NCBI GenBank assembly: GCA_016297555.1
Contig: JAEDGK010000006.1
Location: 1 to 34,116 of the forward strand
Direction: 5' to 3'
Source of the DNA: Clostridiaceae bacterium
GTDB taxonomy: Bacteria; Bacillota; Clostridia; Oscillospirales; Acutalibacteraceae
DNA: 34,116 nucleotides
In this document: one piece after another, positions 15,901-23,011 of the stretch
Layout: each line of letters begins with the position of its first letter
How positions within the stretch are numbered: position 1 is the stretch's first letter
Position numbers and translations under genes: made by a program
Notes under the pieces: generated by a model
Seen by the model: the letters and a program-made list of their open reading frames with translations, nothing else
Told to the model about the DNA's origin: nothing
Databases searched by the model: none

Positions 15901-16941
15901 ATGAAGAAAAAGGTTATTATTGCAGTTGTTGCAATACTCGCGTTCGTTCTGTTTTTTCCCGTGCCGTTTCAGTCATATGACGACGGCGGCACAAGAGAAT
16001 TCAAAGCTCTGACATACAAAATCGTTAAATGGAACAGAATACAATCCGAAGATCTGTGCTATAATTCCACGAGGTTTTATTTCTTCCCGAAAAACCTGAA
16101 ATCGGTTGATGAGCTGTGGAAAGAAATCGACAGCGAACCCGAAAACTCCCCCGCAAATTCCGATGAAACGGCTGCCGAAATTTATTCCCCCGTTTCGTTT
16201 AACGGCTGCTGCTCATTAAAAATCCCGCAGAATTGGGTTTCCTCCGAGGTTGAGGCTGATGAGCAAATGCTGTATTCAAAGGAAATGACCTTCAAGCCTG
16301 TCGGTTCGGAGGGATATATGTCAATTCAGTATTACCCCGATAATCTTTTCGGTGTATGCGGCACGGGTCTTGAATGTAAAGATATAACCCTTGACAGCGG
16401 AGCAAAGGCAAGCGTCGGCTATTATGACGGCTCTGCGGATTGGGCTTTTATCACACTCTCCGAGCAGAGAGAATATGTGTTCGTCAATAACGGACTCACG
16501 GGCGGCGAAGCTCTGACGGGGCTTGAAATTGCTAAAAGCGTTTCGTTCAGCGACAGCTTCGGGCTTTCAATGTCGTTTGTTCCCAACGGCAACAGAGGCG
16601 GAAAGCTGGTTTTCAGGCAATCGTCCGCCATGGGCACTCCCCGCGGAGAGCTTTACACGGGAACCGAATACAGCCTTGAAGCGTTTTACTGCGGTGAATG
16701 GATATCATATCAGGAGTATATGCAAAAGGCTTTTTTGTATGATTATCTTCAACCCGATTTTGTATGGACAATGCAGGCTTATCTTATTCCCGTTGATGAC
16801 GAGCTGGTGATGAACATAGAATTCACCAACACTTACGGCGAGCTTGAGCCCGGCAGATACCGAATATGCAAATCCGTTTCGGACTCAATCGGAACGGGCA
16901 ATTCGGTTAAAAAAACATATTATGCCGAATTCACAATATAA
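15901..16941 (+). CDS. Membrane-anchored protein with C-terminal Ig-like domain
   Basis: Extracytoplasmic protein of 346 aa with no known function. Residues 4-20 form one hydrophobic N-terminal anchor or signal (VIIAVVAILAFVLFFPV), with no lipobox Cys. The next segment, YDDGGTREFKALTYKIVKWNRI, is a motif I have seen at the start of many clostridial exported proteins. The middle part (residues about 90-200) may be a beta domain. The C-terminal roughly 120 residues (from SMSFVPNGNRGGKLVF to GELEPGRYRICKSV and the end) resemble a bacterial Ig-like domain. The start is clear (GGAGG, 8-base spacing). An upstream promoter could not be assigned with confidence. A bidirectional terminator follows. 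Confidence 0.75.
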   Translation: MKKKVIIAVVAILAFVLFFPVPFQSYDDGGTREFKALTYKIVKWNRIQSEDLCYNSTRFYFFPKNLKSVDELWKEIDSEPENSPANSDETAAEIYSPVSFNGCCSLKIPQNWVSSEVEADEQMLYSKEMTFKPVGSEGYMSIQYYPDNLFGVCGTGLECKDITLDSGAKASVGYYDGSADWAFITLSEQREYVFVNNGLTGGEALTGLEIAKSVSFSDSFGLSMSFVPNGNRGGKLVFRQSSAMGTPRGELYTGTEYSLEAFYCGEWISYQEYMQKAFLYDYLQPDFVWTMQAYLIPVDDELVMNIEFTNTYGELEPGRYRICKSVSDSIGTGNSVKKTYYAEFTI

Positions 16942-16950
16942 TATAGTAAA

Positions 16951-17001
16951 AAATTAAATGCTGTATCAACACGCACAGTGTCGATACAGCATTAGTTTTT
17001 T
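16951..17001. terminator. Bidirectional Rho-independent terminator
   Basis: Stem AATGCTGTATC (16957-16967) with GATACAGCATT (16983-16993), extended by inner ACAC/GTGT. T-runs lie on both sides: TTTTTT at 16996-17001 on plus, and the A-run at 16949-16953 read as T on minus. It separates convergent genes, and its plus-side T-run overlaps the stop codon of the amidohydrolase gene. Confidence 0.93.
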
Positions 17002-17797
17002 ATTCGCCGAGCACTCTTTCCAGAGTTTTGCCGAGTATTTTTTCTTTACATTCCTCGCTGAAATCAAGGCGTTTTATTCTTGCTATCTCAGTTTTGATAT
17101 GTTCGGGCTTTGAATAAGGAAAATCAAGACCGAAAATGCTTCTGTCCTCGCCCGTCTGATAAATAACCGTTTCAAGCTCTTCATCGGTCAGCGCCCATTC
17201 GTCGCCCTTGCCCTTGCGGTTTCCAACGCTCGTCCAGCCTGCAAAAACATTGCCGCCCCTGCGTGAGTTATTGCACATAACCGCAAGCGCTTCTTTAAAG
17301 AAATGGTAGCCGCCGATGTGCTCCATGCTGAATTTAAGGGTCGGAAAATTCCACGCAACCTCGTCAAACAAAAGCACACGGTTATCCCTGAGCCTGTGCC
17401 AATGCATTCCCGAGTGAAACGAGATAAAAAGCCCCAGCTCCTGCGCTCTCTCATAGACTTCAAAAGCCTCGGGTCCGTCGATAACAAATTCCTGATAGGG
17501 CGGATGAAGCTTTATTCCTTTAAAGCCGAGCGCGGCTATTCTGTCAACCTCATCACGCCTGTTTTTTGAAAAATCAACCGTGCCGAAGCCCACAAGCCTG
17601 TTGTTGCCCTTTATCTGCTTTGCCAGCCAGTCATTCGGGCTGCCCTCAAAGCCCGCCTCGTGAAACCTGTCGTCAAACGGGGCAAAGGCAACCGCCCTGT
17701 CAATCTCGCATTCATCCAAAAAGCGCATCAGACAGTCGACCGTTCCCTCGGGCTTTATTTCTTTCGGAAAAACATGGGCGTGGTTTGCAAAAATCAT
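17000..17797 (-). CDS. Amidohydrolase-family metal-dependent hydrolase (COG2159 type)
   Basis: Cytoplasmic TIM-barrel amidohydrolase, 265 aa. Metal-binding motifs are the HxH in FANHAHVFP (residues 6 and 8), His in GIKLHPPYQ, His in LFISFHSGMH, and Asp in IFGLDFPYS near the end of the barrel. This pattern fits the COG2159/ACMSD-like branch, which includes decarboxylases and hydrolases of aromatic or carboxylic substrates; the true substrate is unknown. AGGAGGAG precedes the ATG. It has its own promoter (17818-17846) with a leader of roughly 14 nt. It is a single gene, convergent with the Ig-like protein gene. Confidence 0.88.
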   Translation of the reverse strand: MIFANHAHVFPKEIKPEGTVDCLMRFLDECEIDRAVAFAPFDDRFHEAGFEGSPNDWLAKQIKGNNRLVGFGTVDFSKNRRDEVDRIAALGFKGIKLHPPYQEFVIDGPEAFEVYERAQELGLFISFHSGMHWHRLRDNRVLLFDEVAWNFPTLKFSMEHIGGYHFFKEALAVMCNNSRRGGNVFAGWTSVGNRKGKGDEWALTDEELETVIYQTGEDRSIFGLDFPYSKPEHIKTEIARIKRLDFSEECKEKILGKTLERVLGE

Positions 17798-17817
17798 AGC
17801 TATCTCCTCCTGATAAA

Positions 17818-17846
17818 ATCATAAAACAATTTATAAAATTTGTCAA
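17818..17846 (-). promoter_or_regulatory. Sigma-A promoter of the amidohydrolase gene
   Basis: Minus strand: -35 TTGACA (17841-17846), 17-bp spacer, -10 TATGAT (17818-17823). Start of transcription near 17811, about 14 nt before the ATG. Confidence 0.88.
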
Positions 17847-17857
17847 TTCAAACGCCG

Positions 17858-17874
17858 ATTATTGCGGCAATAAT
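17858..17874. promoter_or_regulatory. Perfect 17-bp palindrome, possible operator
   Basis: ATTATTGCGGCAATAAT is a perfect odd-centred palindrome between the divergent amidohydrolase and 144-aa-protein genes. It overlaps a plausible plus-strand -10 (TAATAT at 17871-17876, with TTCAAA 18 bp upstream). No regulator gene is adjacent. Confidence 0.5.
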
Positions 17875-17920
17875 ATTAAAGAGCCGTCTTTGCGGCGATT
17901 TAACAAAAAGGAGGAAAAAT

Positions 17921-18355
17921 ATGAGCCGATCCGATACGCTGATGCTTTTGCAGGAATGCAGCTCGGGCATCAAAACAGCGATTGCTTCCATTGACGATGT
18001 TTTACCTTTTGTCAAGGAAAGCGAATTTAAACAGGTTTTAAAAGAAAGCAAAACAGAGCATAAAAGCTTGGAGCAGAAGATTAACGGCGAGCTTGAAAAA
18101 ATCAACGCTCCCGCAAAGGAGCCGGGCATAATGGCAAAAAGTATGTCAAAGGTTAAAATCAATGCAGAGCTTGCCTTTAAGCCTACTTCCGCTCAGGCGG
18201 CAAGCCTGATTACCGACGGCTGCTCAATGGGAATAAAAACGATAACGCGCTGCCTTAATCAATACCCCGCCGCAGACAGCGGCGCAAAAAAGCTTGCCGA
18301 AAAAATCACCCTGCTTGAAGAAAATCTTGAGGACAAAATGAAGCCCTATCTTTAA
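17921..18355 (+). CDS. Small all-helical protein, ferritin-like/DUF2383-like
   Basis: Cytoplasmic 144-aa protein of unknown function, predicted as a helical bundle. LLQECSSGIKTAIASIDDVL and TDGCSMGIKTITRCLNQY are repeated-looking helices with a conserved-type CxxGIK motif. The central MAKSMSKVKINAELAFKP links them. I have seen this type in many clostridial genomes, usually unnamed or compared with DUF2383/ferritin-like bundles. The start is the ATG at 17921 because AGGAGG lies 6 bases upstream; 27 further codons in frame upstream have no such site. It is a single gene, followed after 9 bp by the repeat element at 18365. Confidence 0.8.
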   Translation: MSRSDTLMLLQECSSGIKTAIASIDDVLPFVKESEFKQVLKESKTEHKSLEQKINGELEKINAPAKEPGIMAKSMSKVKINAELAFKPTSAQAASLITDGCSMGIKTITRCLNQYPAADSGAKKLAEKITLLEENLEDKMKPYL

Positions 18356-18364
18356 ATAAAGGCA

Positions 18365-18642
18365 TAGTTTTTTTAACAGCAATGGAATATGTCTGAAATA
18401 CAATATCTCACGCACATTCGGGCATTTTTCTCTTTGACATACGGAAGTATGCCTGCAGAGAAGAAATCCCCGACTGCACATAATCTATTGCATTTCAGAT
18501 GCGAAGCAGTTTTGAGGGAGAAGATTTTCGTTCCGTCAAGGCGAAAATCTGCAGGAATACTTTGTGTATTTCAAAGATTTTTAACGCAGGCGGGGCGAAA
18601 ATAAGCCCCTCAAAACCATATTTATTGCTATTAAAAAAACTA
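18365..18642. repeat. 278-bp palindromic element (MITE-like, or structured RNA)
   Basis: The ends are inverted repeats: TAGTTTTTTTAACAGCAAT begins at 18365, and its near-complement (one mismatch over 19 bases) ends at 18642, then AATATG pairs further in. Two inner stems abut them. P2 is TCTGAAATACAATA (18392-18405) with TATTGCATTTCAGA (18486-18499), one mismatch, containing TCGGG/CCCGA, TTTCTCT/AGAGAA and CATAC-GGAA-GTATG. P3 is GTTTTGAGGG (18509-18518) with CCCTCAAAAC (18607-18616), containing AGATTTTCG (18522-18530) with CGAAAATCT (18542-18550). Together they make a three-way junction. The outer TA on each side could be a target duplication. No transposase is present. Confidence 0.75.
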
Positions 18643-18643
18643 C

Positions 18644-18685
18644 AAAAAACGGCTTGTATCGGTTGAACTTCCGATACAAGCCGTT
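18644..18685 (-). terminator. Terminator of the TauE/SafE gene
   Basis: Minus-strand RNA: AACGGCTTGTATCGG (18671-18685) pairs with its perfect complement (18648-18662) around an 8-nt loop, followed by a U-run (18644-18649). It lies 21 bp after the stop at 18707. Confidence 0.93.
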
Positions 18686-18706
18686 CCGTTATTAATTTTT
18701 GCTTTA

Positions 18707-19480
18707 TTATTTGACTGCGTTTACGATAATAATTCCCGTGCCGAGCACCGCAAGAACAACGCCCGTTGCCCTGTTAAGAGTTTTCGGGCTTGCCTTATTG
18801 GCAAGCTTTGCGGCAATCTGCGCCCAAAGCAAGGTTGAAAGCACACAGCACACAAGGCAGAACATATCGGGTCTGCCGCCGATTGCAAAGTGGCTCAGCG
18901 CGCCCGTAAGAGCGGTGAAAGACATAATAAACACGCTTGTGCCGACCGCCGTTTTAAGCTCGTAGCCGAGAACGCTTGTGAGAATGAGCAGCATCATCAT
19001 TCCGCCGCCTGCGCCCACAAAGCCGCAGATAAGCCCGATAACCGTTCCGCATATAACCGACTGAATAAGGCGCTTCTTTTTGCTCACGCCGAGCATTGCC
19101 TCTTTGGTGGTCATAACGGGCTTTACTATAAATTTAATACCGAGCAGCAAGGTCATAAACACGGAAAAGTTGCCCATTGTTTTATTCGGCAAATAGCTGG
19201 CCGCAAAGCTGCCGACAAGGGTAAAGAGCATAACCGTTATCATCATAACAATGCCGTTTCTGATATCAAGGTTTTTATTCTTGCCATAGGTCGTGGCGCT
19301 GACCGCGCTTGCAAGCACATCGCTCGCCAAAGCAATTCCGACAGCTTCATAAGCCGGAATATCAAGGAAAGTAATGAGCATTGGCGAAATAACCGCAGCC
19401 GCACTCATTCCCGCAAAGCCCGTTCCGAGCCCTGCTCCTATTCCCGCAACAAAGCAGACTATAAGCTTTATCCAATTCAT
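18707..19480 (-). CDS. Sulfite exporter TauE/SafE family permease
   Basis: Integral membrane protein of 257 aa with about eight hydrophobic helices, belonging to the TauE/SafE (DUF81) family, which moves sulfite, sulfonates or related organic anions. Signatures are GAGLGTGFAGMSAAAVISPML at the N-terminus (the GxGxGF/G repeat) and GLICGFVGAGGGMMMLLILT at the start of the second half, showing the internal duplication. The start is the ATG at 19480, preceded by GGGGAAG; 16 codons upstream in the same frame overlap the promoter. It is a single gene with its own promoter and terminator. The substrate cannot be predicted. Confidence 0.9.
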   Translation of the reverse strand: MNWIKLIVCFVAGIGAGLGTGFAGMSAAAVISPMLITFLDIPAYEAVGIALASDVLASAVSATTYGKNKNLDIRNGIVMMITVMLFTLVGSFAASYLPNKTMGNFSVFMTLLLGIKFIVKPVMTTKEAMLGVSKKKRLIQSVICGTVIGLICGFVGAGGGMMMLLILTSVLGYELKTAVGTSVFIMSFTALTGALSHFAIGGRPDMFCLVCCVLSTLLWAQIAAKLANKASPKTLNRATGVVLAVLGTGIIIVNAVK

Positions 19481-19514
19481 TATATCTTCCCCGATTCTTA
19501 ATATATGAAAAGAT

Positions 19515-19543
19515 ATTATAACATCCAAATGTTAACAATTCAA
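19515..19543 (-). promoter_or_regulatory. Promoter of the TauE/SafE gene
   Basis: Minus strand: -35 TTGAAT (19538-19543), 17-bp spacer, -10 TATAAT (19515-19520). It lies immediately after the terminator of the ECF operon. Confidence 0.85.
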
Positions 19544-19544
19544 G

Positions 19545-19576
19545 AAAAAACGCGGGATTTTTTAATTCATCCCGCG
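19545..19576 (-). terminator. Terminator of the ECF transporter operon
   Basis: Minus-strand RNA: CGCGGGAT (19569-19576) pairs with ATCCCGCG (19551-19558), followed by UUUUUU (19545-19550). The stem begins inside the last codons of the S-component gene, whose stop codon overlaps the edge of the loop. Confidence 0.93.
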
Positions 19577-20277
19577 CCGCCGAACATACCGTATTTTATT
19601 TTAATCCTGTCAAGCTTCTCAATAAAAGCTTTGCCCGCTACGAGCAGCACAGCGGCAGTCGTTGCGCCGTGAATAAGATTAAACGGCACTCCCGAAGCAT
19701 ATATTGCCGCTATTTCTCCAAGCGAAAAATCCGTTGCCATCATCAGAACCGAACTGAGGTCAACGATAATTCCGTAAACGGCAAAGCACAAAACGCCGCC
19801 CGTAATTGCAAGAATCCATCGGTTTTCTTTTAATTTGCGGTTATGGAATATAAGCCCCATTGCCAGCCCTACCGCGCCCATTCCGAGCATTTGAAACGGC
19901 GTCCACGGTCCCTGACCGAAAATGAAATTTGAAATAAACATTGCCGTAACGCCGCAGATAAAGCCCGTCTGAGGGCCGAGACAAACGGCGGTTATTATAA
20001 CAACGGCACACATCGGTTTCACCGACGGCAGAGCATAAAACGCCGCCCGAGACGCAACTGCAAGCGCGGTCATACAAGCGAGCACGGCAAGCTCTCTTGC
20101 CGAAGGCTTCTTTTTTTCAAACGAAACAAAAAAAGGAACGCACGCCGCCGCAATTATCAAAACCGCCATGGGGTAATAATAACGGCTGCCGCTCAGAAGC
20201 TCGCGCCCGATGCACGCCGCCGCAATCAGCGCCGCCGTCAGCCCTGCGCCGCACAACGCGGCTTTTCCCCTGCTCAT
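19567..20277 (-). CDS. ECF transporter S component, probably cobalamin-specific (CbrT-like)
   Basis: Membrane-embedded substrate-binding subunit of an energy-coupling-factor transporter, 236 aa with about six helices or more. The central LACMTALAVASRAAFYALPSVKP, with its small-residue helix, followed by GPQTGFICGVTAMFISNFIFGQGPWTPFQMLGMGAVGL region, is characteristic of the larger S components in this class. The start is the ATG at 20277, overlapping the ATPase stop as ATGA, so translation is coupled; a GTG seven codons earlier is the alternative. The operon carries a cobalamin riboswitch, so cobalamin or a precursor is the likely substrate. That inference comes from regulation, not from a ligand motif. 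Confidence 0.82.
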   Translation of the reverse strand: MSRGKAALCGAGLTAALIAAACIGRELLSGSRYYYPMAVLIIAAACVPFFVSFEKKKPSARELAVLACMTALAVASRAAFYALPSVKPMCAVVIITAVCLGPQTGFICGVTAMFISNFIFGQGPWTPFQMLGMGAVGLAMGLIFHNRKLKENRWILAITGGVLCFAVYGIIVDLSSVLMMATDFSLGEIAAIYASGVPFNLIHGATTAAVLLVAGKAFIEKLDRIKIKYGMFGGAG

Positions 20278-21890
20278 TTGCCGAGATTTTCTCTGCACAG
20301 CGATATCACATCCTTATCCGTTACGCAGTTATCAAAAATATGTCTCGACATTCTGTTTGCCGAGGTGGTGTAAAAAAAGTTGCCCGCAAAAAAGCCGTTT
20401 GCATCTTTGACGCAGGCAACAGCCGAATCAAACATCATCGCGCAAAAATCGGCGCAGGCGGCGCAAAACTCAATATCGTGCGAAACCATTACAACGGTTT
20501 TACCGTCCGCCGCAAGGGATTTCAGCATTTTTGCAAAAGACTGCTTAAATTCGCAATCCATACCCTTGGTCGGCTCGTCAAGCAGCAGAATATCGGGTTT
20601 TTTTAGCATCAGCTTTGCAAGCGCAAGCCTCTGTTGCTCGCCGCCGCTCAAATCAAACGGATGCCTTTGCTCCAAATCAAAAATCTCCGCAAATCTCTCC
20701 GCCTGCAAAATTTCTTCGGCACTTGCACCCGTTTCCGCAAGCTCTTCCGAAACGCTTTTTTTGGTAAAAAGCGACTGAACGCTCTGCGGAAGCATAAGTG
20801 CGCTTTTGGCTCTGCCCGAAAAACGAACCTTGCCCGAAATCGGCTTTAATGCACCCGCGATTATTTTCAGCAAAGTGGATTTTCCTTCTCCGTTACCGCC
20901 CATTACGGCAAAAATACTGCCCTCGGGAACATTTAAACTAAGATTTGAAATTACATCCGCGCCGTTTTTTTCGTATCTGAAAAACAGATTTTTAATTTCA
21001 AGCGCGTTTCTCTCGAATTTGAATTCGGCAGGCTCAATCTTGGTACGGCAAGGCTTTTTTTCACCGAAAAGCGATGAGAGCCACGCCGCGCCCTCGTTGA
21101 CCGAGAGCGGGCTTTCACCATCTGCCCCAAGCTCGGAATGAATTCTGACGCTTGACGGCATTGAAAGCCTGACAAATTCATCGGCGGTTCTTATCTCCCT
21201 GCTCAATTCGCGCGGAGAGCAGTCGCTCTTGATTTTTCCGTTTTCCATAATCAAAACGCGGCTTGCACAGCAAAAAACATCTTCAAGCCTGTGCTCGGTC
21301 ATTATTACCGTTACTCCAAGCTCTCTGTTTATTTTGGAAACAGCCGAAAGAAAGTCGCCCGCCGCAACGGGGTCAAGCTGTGAGGACGGCTCATCAAGCA
21401 CAATCACATCGGGATTCATAACCATAACGGCGGCAAGATTAAGAAGCTGCTTCTGACCGCCCGAAAGCTCGTCCGTTTTCTTATCAAACCACTCCGAAAT
21501 TCCGAAATATGATGCCATTTCAGCTGTTTTCAGGCGTATATCCGCCGTTTCTGCGCCGATGTTTTCAAGCCCGAAAGCAAGCTCGTGCCAAACCTTATCG
21601 GTAACTATCTGGCTGTCAGGCTCCTGCATAACAAAGCCTACCCTACAAGCGGCTTCCCTCGGCGAAAGCTCTGAAACGGGCACGCCATCCAAAAGCACTC
21701 TGCCGCTCCTCTCCCCTGCGGGAGTGAGAGCTGATTTGAAATGGCGCAGCAGGGTTGTTTTGCCGCAGCCGCTTTTGCCGCACAAAACAACAAATTCTCC
21801 CCTGTTTATTTTCAAATTTATATTGCTTAAAGCCTTTTCTTTGCAGAGCGGATAAGCAAAGCTCAGGTTTTCGCATATAATCTGTTCCAT
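20274..21890 (-). CDS. ECF transporter ATPase, two ABC domains fused (EcfA1-EcfA2)
   Basis: Energy-coupling ATPase of the ECF transporter, 538 aa, carrying two nucleotide-binding domains that are separate proteins in many Firmicutes. Domain 1 (about 1-260) has Walker A GKSGCGKTTL, signature LSGGQKQLL and Walker B VIVLDEPSS. Domain 2 (about 285-520) has GGNGEGKSTLL, signature LSGGEQQRLALA and ILLLDEPTKG. Both sets are complete, so both sites could hydrolyse ATP. GGAGG lies 7 bases before the ATG, inside the T-component gene, which overlaps by 28 bp. The S-component gene overlaps its stop. With its neighbours it makes a complete dedicated ECF transporter. Confidence 0.93.
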   Translation of the reverse strand: MEQIICENLSFAYPLCKEKALSNINLKINRGEFVVLCGKSGCGKTTLLRHFKSALTPAGERSGRVLLDGVPVSELSPREAACRVGFVMQEPDSQIVTDKVWHELAFGLENIGAETADIRLKTAEMASYFGISEWFDKKTDELSGGQKQLLNLAAVMVMNPDVIVLDEPSSQLDPVAAGDFLSAVSKINRELGVTVIMTEHRLEDVFCCASRVLIMENGKIKSDCSPRELSREIRTADEFVRLSMPSSVRIHSELGADGESPLSVNEGAAWLSSLFGEKKPCRTKIEPAEFKFERNALEIKNLFFRYEKNGADVISNLSLNVPEGSIFAVMGGNGEGKSTLLKIIAGALKPISGKVRFSGRAKSALMLPQSVQSLFTKKSVSEELAETGASAEEILQAERFAEIFDLEQRHPFDLSGGEQQRLALAKLMLKKPDILLLDEPTKGMDCEFKQSFAKMLKSLAADGKTVVMVSHDIEFCAACADFCAMMFDSAVACVKDANGFFAGNFFYTTSANRMSRHIFDNCVTDKDVISLCRENLGK

Positions 21891-22750
21891 CTTATATCCT
21901 CCGCAAAGTCATAAATAATCGGAAAAAAGCAAAAAATCGCATAAGCCGCCGCCGAAACCGCAAGCATCGCGGAAAATCCTCCGATTTCGATAATCGGATT
22001 GTAGCTTGCTTCGGCAAAGCCCGAAAGCTTGCCTGCGGCAATCACCGCCGAAAGAACGAGAATTTCAATTATCATCACCGCATCTGCCGGTGAAAAGGTA
22101 AAGCGTGAATAGCTCGTGCGCCTGCCCGAGCCATAGCCCCTCGATTTCATTGAATCCGCCGTTTCAATGGCATTCTCCAATGCGCGAGTTATAACTCCCG
22201 AAACCGCCGCACAGGCATTTTTAAGCTCAGCCGCTCTGCCGCTGCTCTGTGCCAGCCCTGCGGCTCGCCGCGCGGAAAGAGTTTCCGAAAGCTGTCTTTT
22301 GTAAAGCGGCACAAATCTGAATACCATAAGCAGCATCAGAGCCGTGTTCGGCATTCTGCCGCCGAAAGCATACATAAATTTATCCTCAGTCACTACCTCG
22401 TTGAAGCACGCAAACCACAGCAGCATCGTCACCACAAGAGAGCCGGTCACGCCGCCGCAAACCGCCGATTCAAGCGTAATCCGTTTGCCGCTTGCGAATG
22501 TATATAACACAGTAACACCGTAGCCCGCAAAAATTGTGTTGATAAGCACAACAAAAATCAGCAAAGGCAAGAGAGCGCAAAAAAACATTTTGAGAGCCGC
22601 TTTGCCTTTGAGTTTCACGGCATAAGCAAGCGCGGCAGAAAAAGAAATGCCGATAAACACAGGATGGTCAAACATCATCGCAAAGATTGCCGCCGCAGCA
22701 AAAAACATCAAATTGACCGCAGGATGTCGGCGCGAAAAAGCGTCCCTCAC
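21863..22750 (-). CDS. ECF transporter T component (EcfT)
   Basis: Integral membrane scaffold that couples the S component to the ATPases; 295 aa with about five to six helices. The two cytoplasmic coupling-helix motifs are visible: an Ala-Arg-Arg type segment in LSETLSARRAAGL and the MKSRGYGSG motif (Arg-Gly). The start is a GTG at 22750, placed 7 bases after AGGGAGG. The open frame extends 16 codons further upstream, but those codons are the riboswitch terminator hairpin, so they are not coding. It is the first gene of the operon and is directly controlled by the cobalamin riboswitch. Confidence 0.9.
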   Translation of the reverse strand: MRDAFSRRHPAVNLMFFAAAAIFAMMFDHPVFIGISFSAALAYAVKLKGKAALKMFFCALLPLLIFVVLINTIFAGYGVTVLYTFASGKRITLESAVCGGVTGSLVVTMLLWFACFNEVVTEDKFMYAFGGRMPNTALMLLMVFRFVPLYKRQLSETLSARRAAGLAQSSGRAAELKNACAAVSGVITRALENAIETADSMKSRGYGSGRRTSYSRFTFSPADAVMIIEILVLSAVIAAGKLSGFAEASYNPIIEIGGFSAMLAVSAAAYAIFCFFPIIYDFAEDIRWNRLYAKT

Positions 22751-22765
22751 ATTTCTTCCTCCCTT

Positions 22766-22799
22766 AAAAAAATTGCCTCTCCGAAAACGGAGAGGCAAT
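22766..22799 (-). terminator. Intrinsic terminator of the cobalamin riboswitch
   Basis: Minus-strand RNA: ATTGCCTCTCCG (22788-22799) pairs perfectly with CGGAGAGGCAAT (22772-22783) around UUUU, followed by seven U (22766-22772). It stands directly before the ribosome binding site of ecfT. A CGGAG upstream (22814-22818) could pair with the CTCCG arm as an antiterminator. Confidence 0.93.
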
Positions 22800-22821
22800 C
22801 AAACACTCGTAAGCTCCGATA

Positions 22822-22970
22822 AAAGAGCCTGAAAATCCGTTATGCCACCCTCCGCTGCCCGAAGGCGACTAACCGCATTATGGCGAACAGGCATTCCGAC
22901 TTTAACGGCAATGGCTGTTGCGACGGATTTTCACCGTTCTTTCCCTGATTTCGCCACAATATTCAATCAG
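22822..22970 (-). promoter_or_regulatory. Cobalamin riboswitch
   Basis: The minus-strand RNA contains the cobalamin aptamer core: GGGAAAG, then CGGTGAAAATCCGTCGCAAC, then AGCC, then AAAGTCGGAATGCCTG. The last block, with the CGGAATGCC form, resembles the compact class-II (env8-like) cobalamin aptamers more than the long class-I form. GGCGAA near 22950 pairs with TTCGCC near 22885 as P2. TGAAAATCCGT in the core (22923-22933) is perfectly complementary to ACGGATTTTCA downstream (22830-22840), which suggests a mutually exclusive fold. With the terminator at 22766-22799 this predicts repression of the ECF operon by bound cobalamin. Exact boundaries are approximate. Confidence 0.88.
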
Positions 22971-22978
22971 CTTCTAAA

Positions 22979-23007
22979 ATAATAGCACCTATTTTGAAGC
23001 CTGTCAA
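22979..23007 (-). promoter_or_regulatory. Sigma-A promoter of the riboswitch-ECF operon
   Basis: Minus strand: -35 TTGACA (23002-23007), 17-bp spacer, -10 TATTAT (22979-22984). It begins 4 bp beyond the nfnB stop codon. Confidence 0.9.
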
Positions 23008-23011
23008 GCAA

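Noticed and set aside
18389..18604. A 71-codon open frame inside the palindromic element
   Set aside because: It follows the stems of the repeat exactly, has no ribosome binding site, and its composition is explained by the hairpins.
22750..22798. A 16-codon N-terminal extension of the T component
   Set aside because: Those codons are the riboswitch terminator stem and U-run, and the ribosome binding site lies after them.
22822..22970. An FMN riboswitch before the ECF operon
   Set aside because: The FMN core blocks are missing, while the GGTGAAAATCC and GTCGGAATGCC blocks fit cobalamin aptamers.
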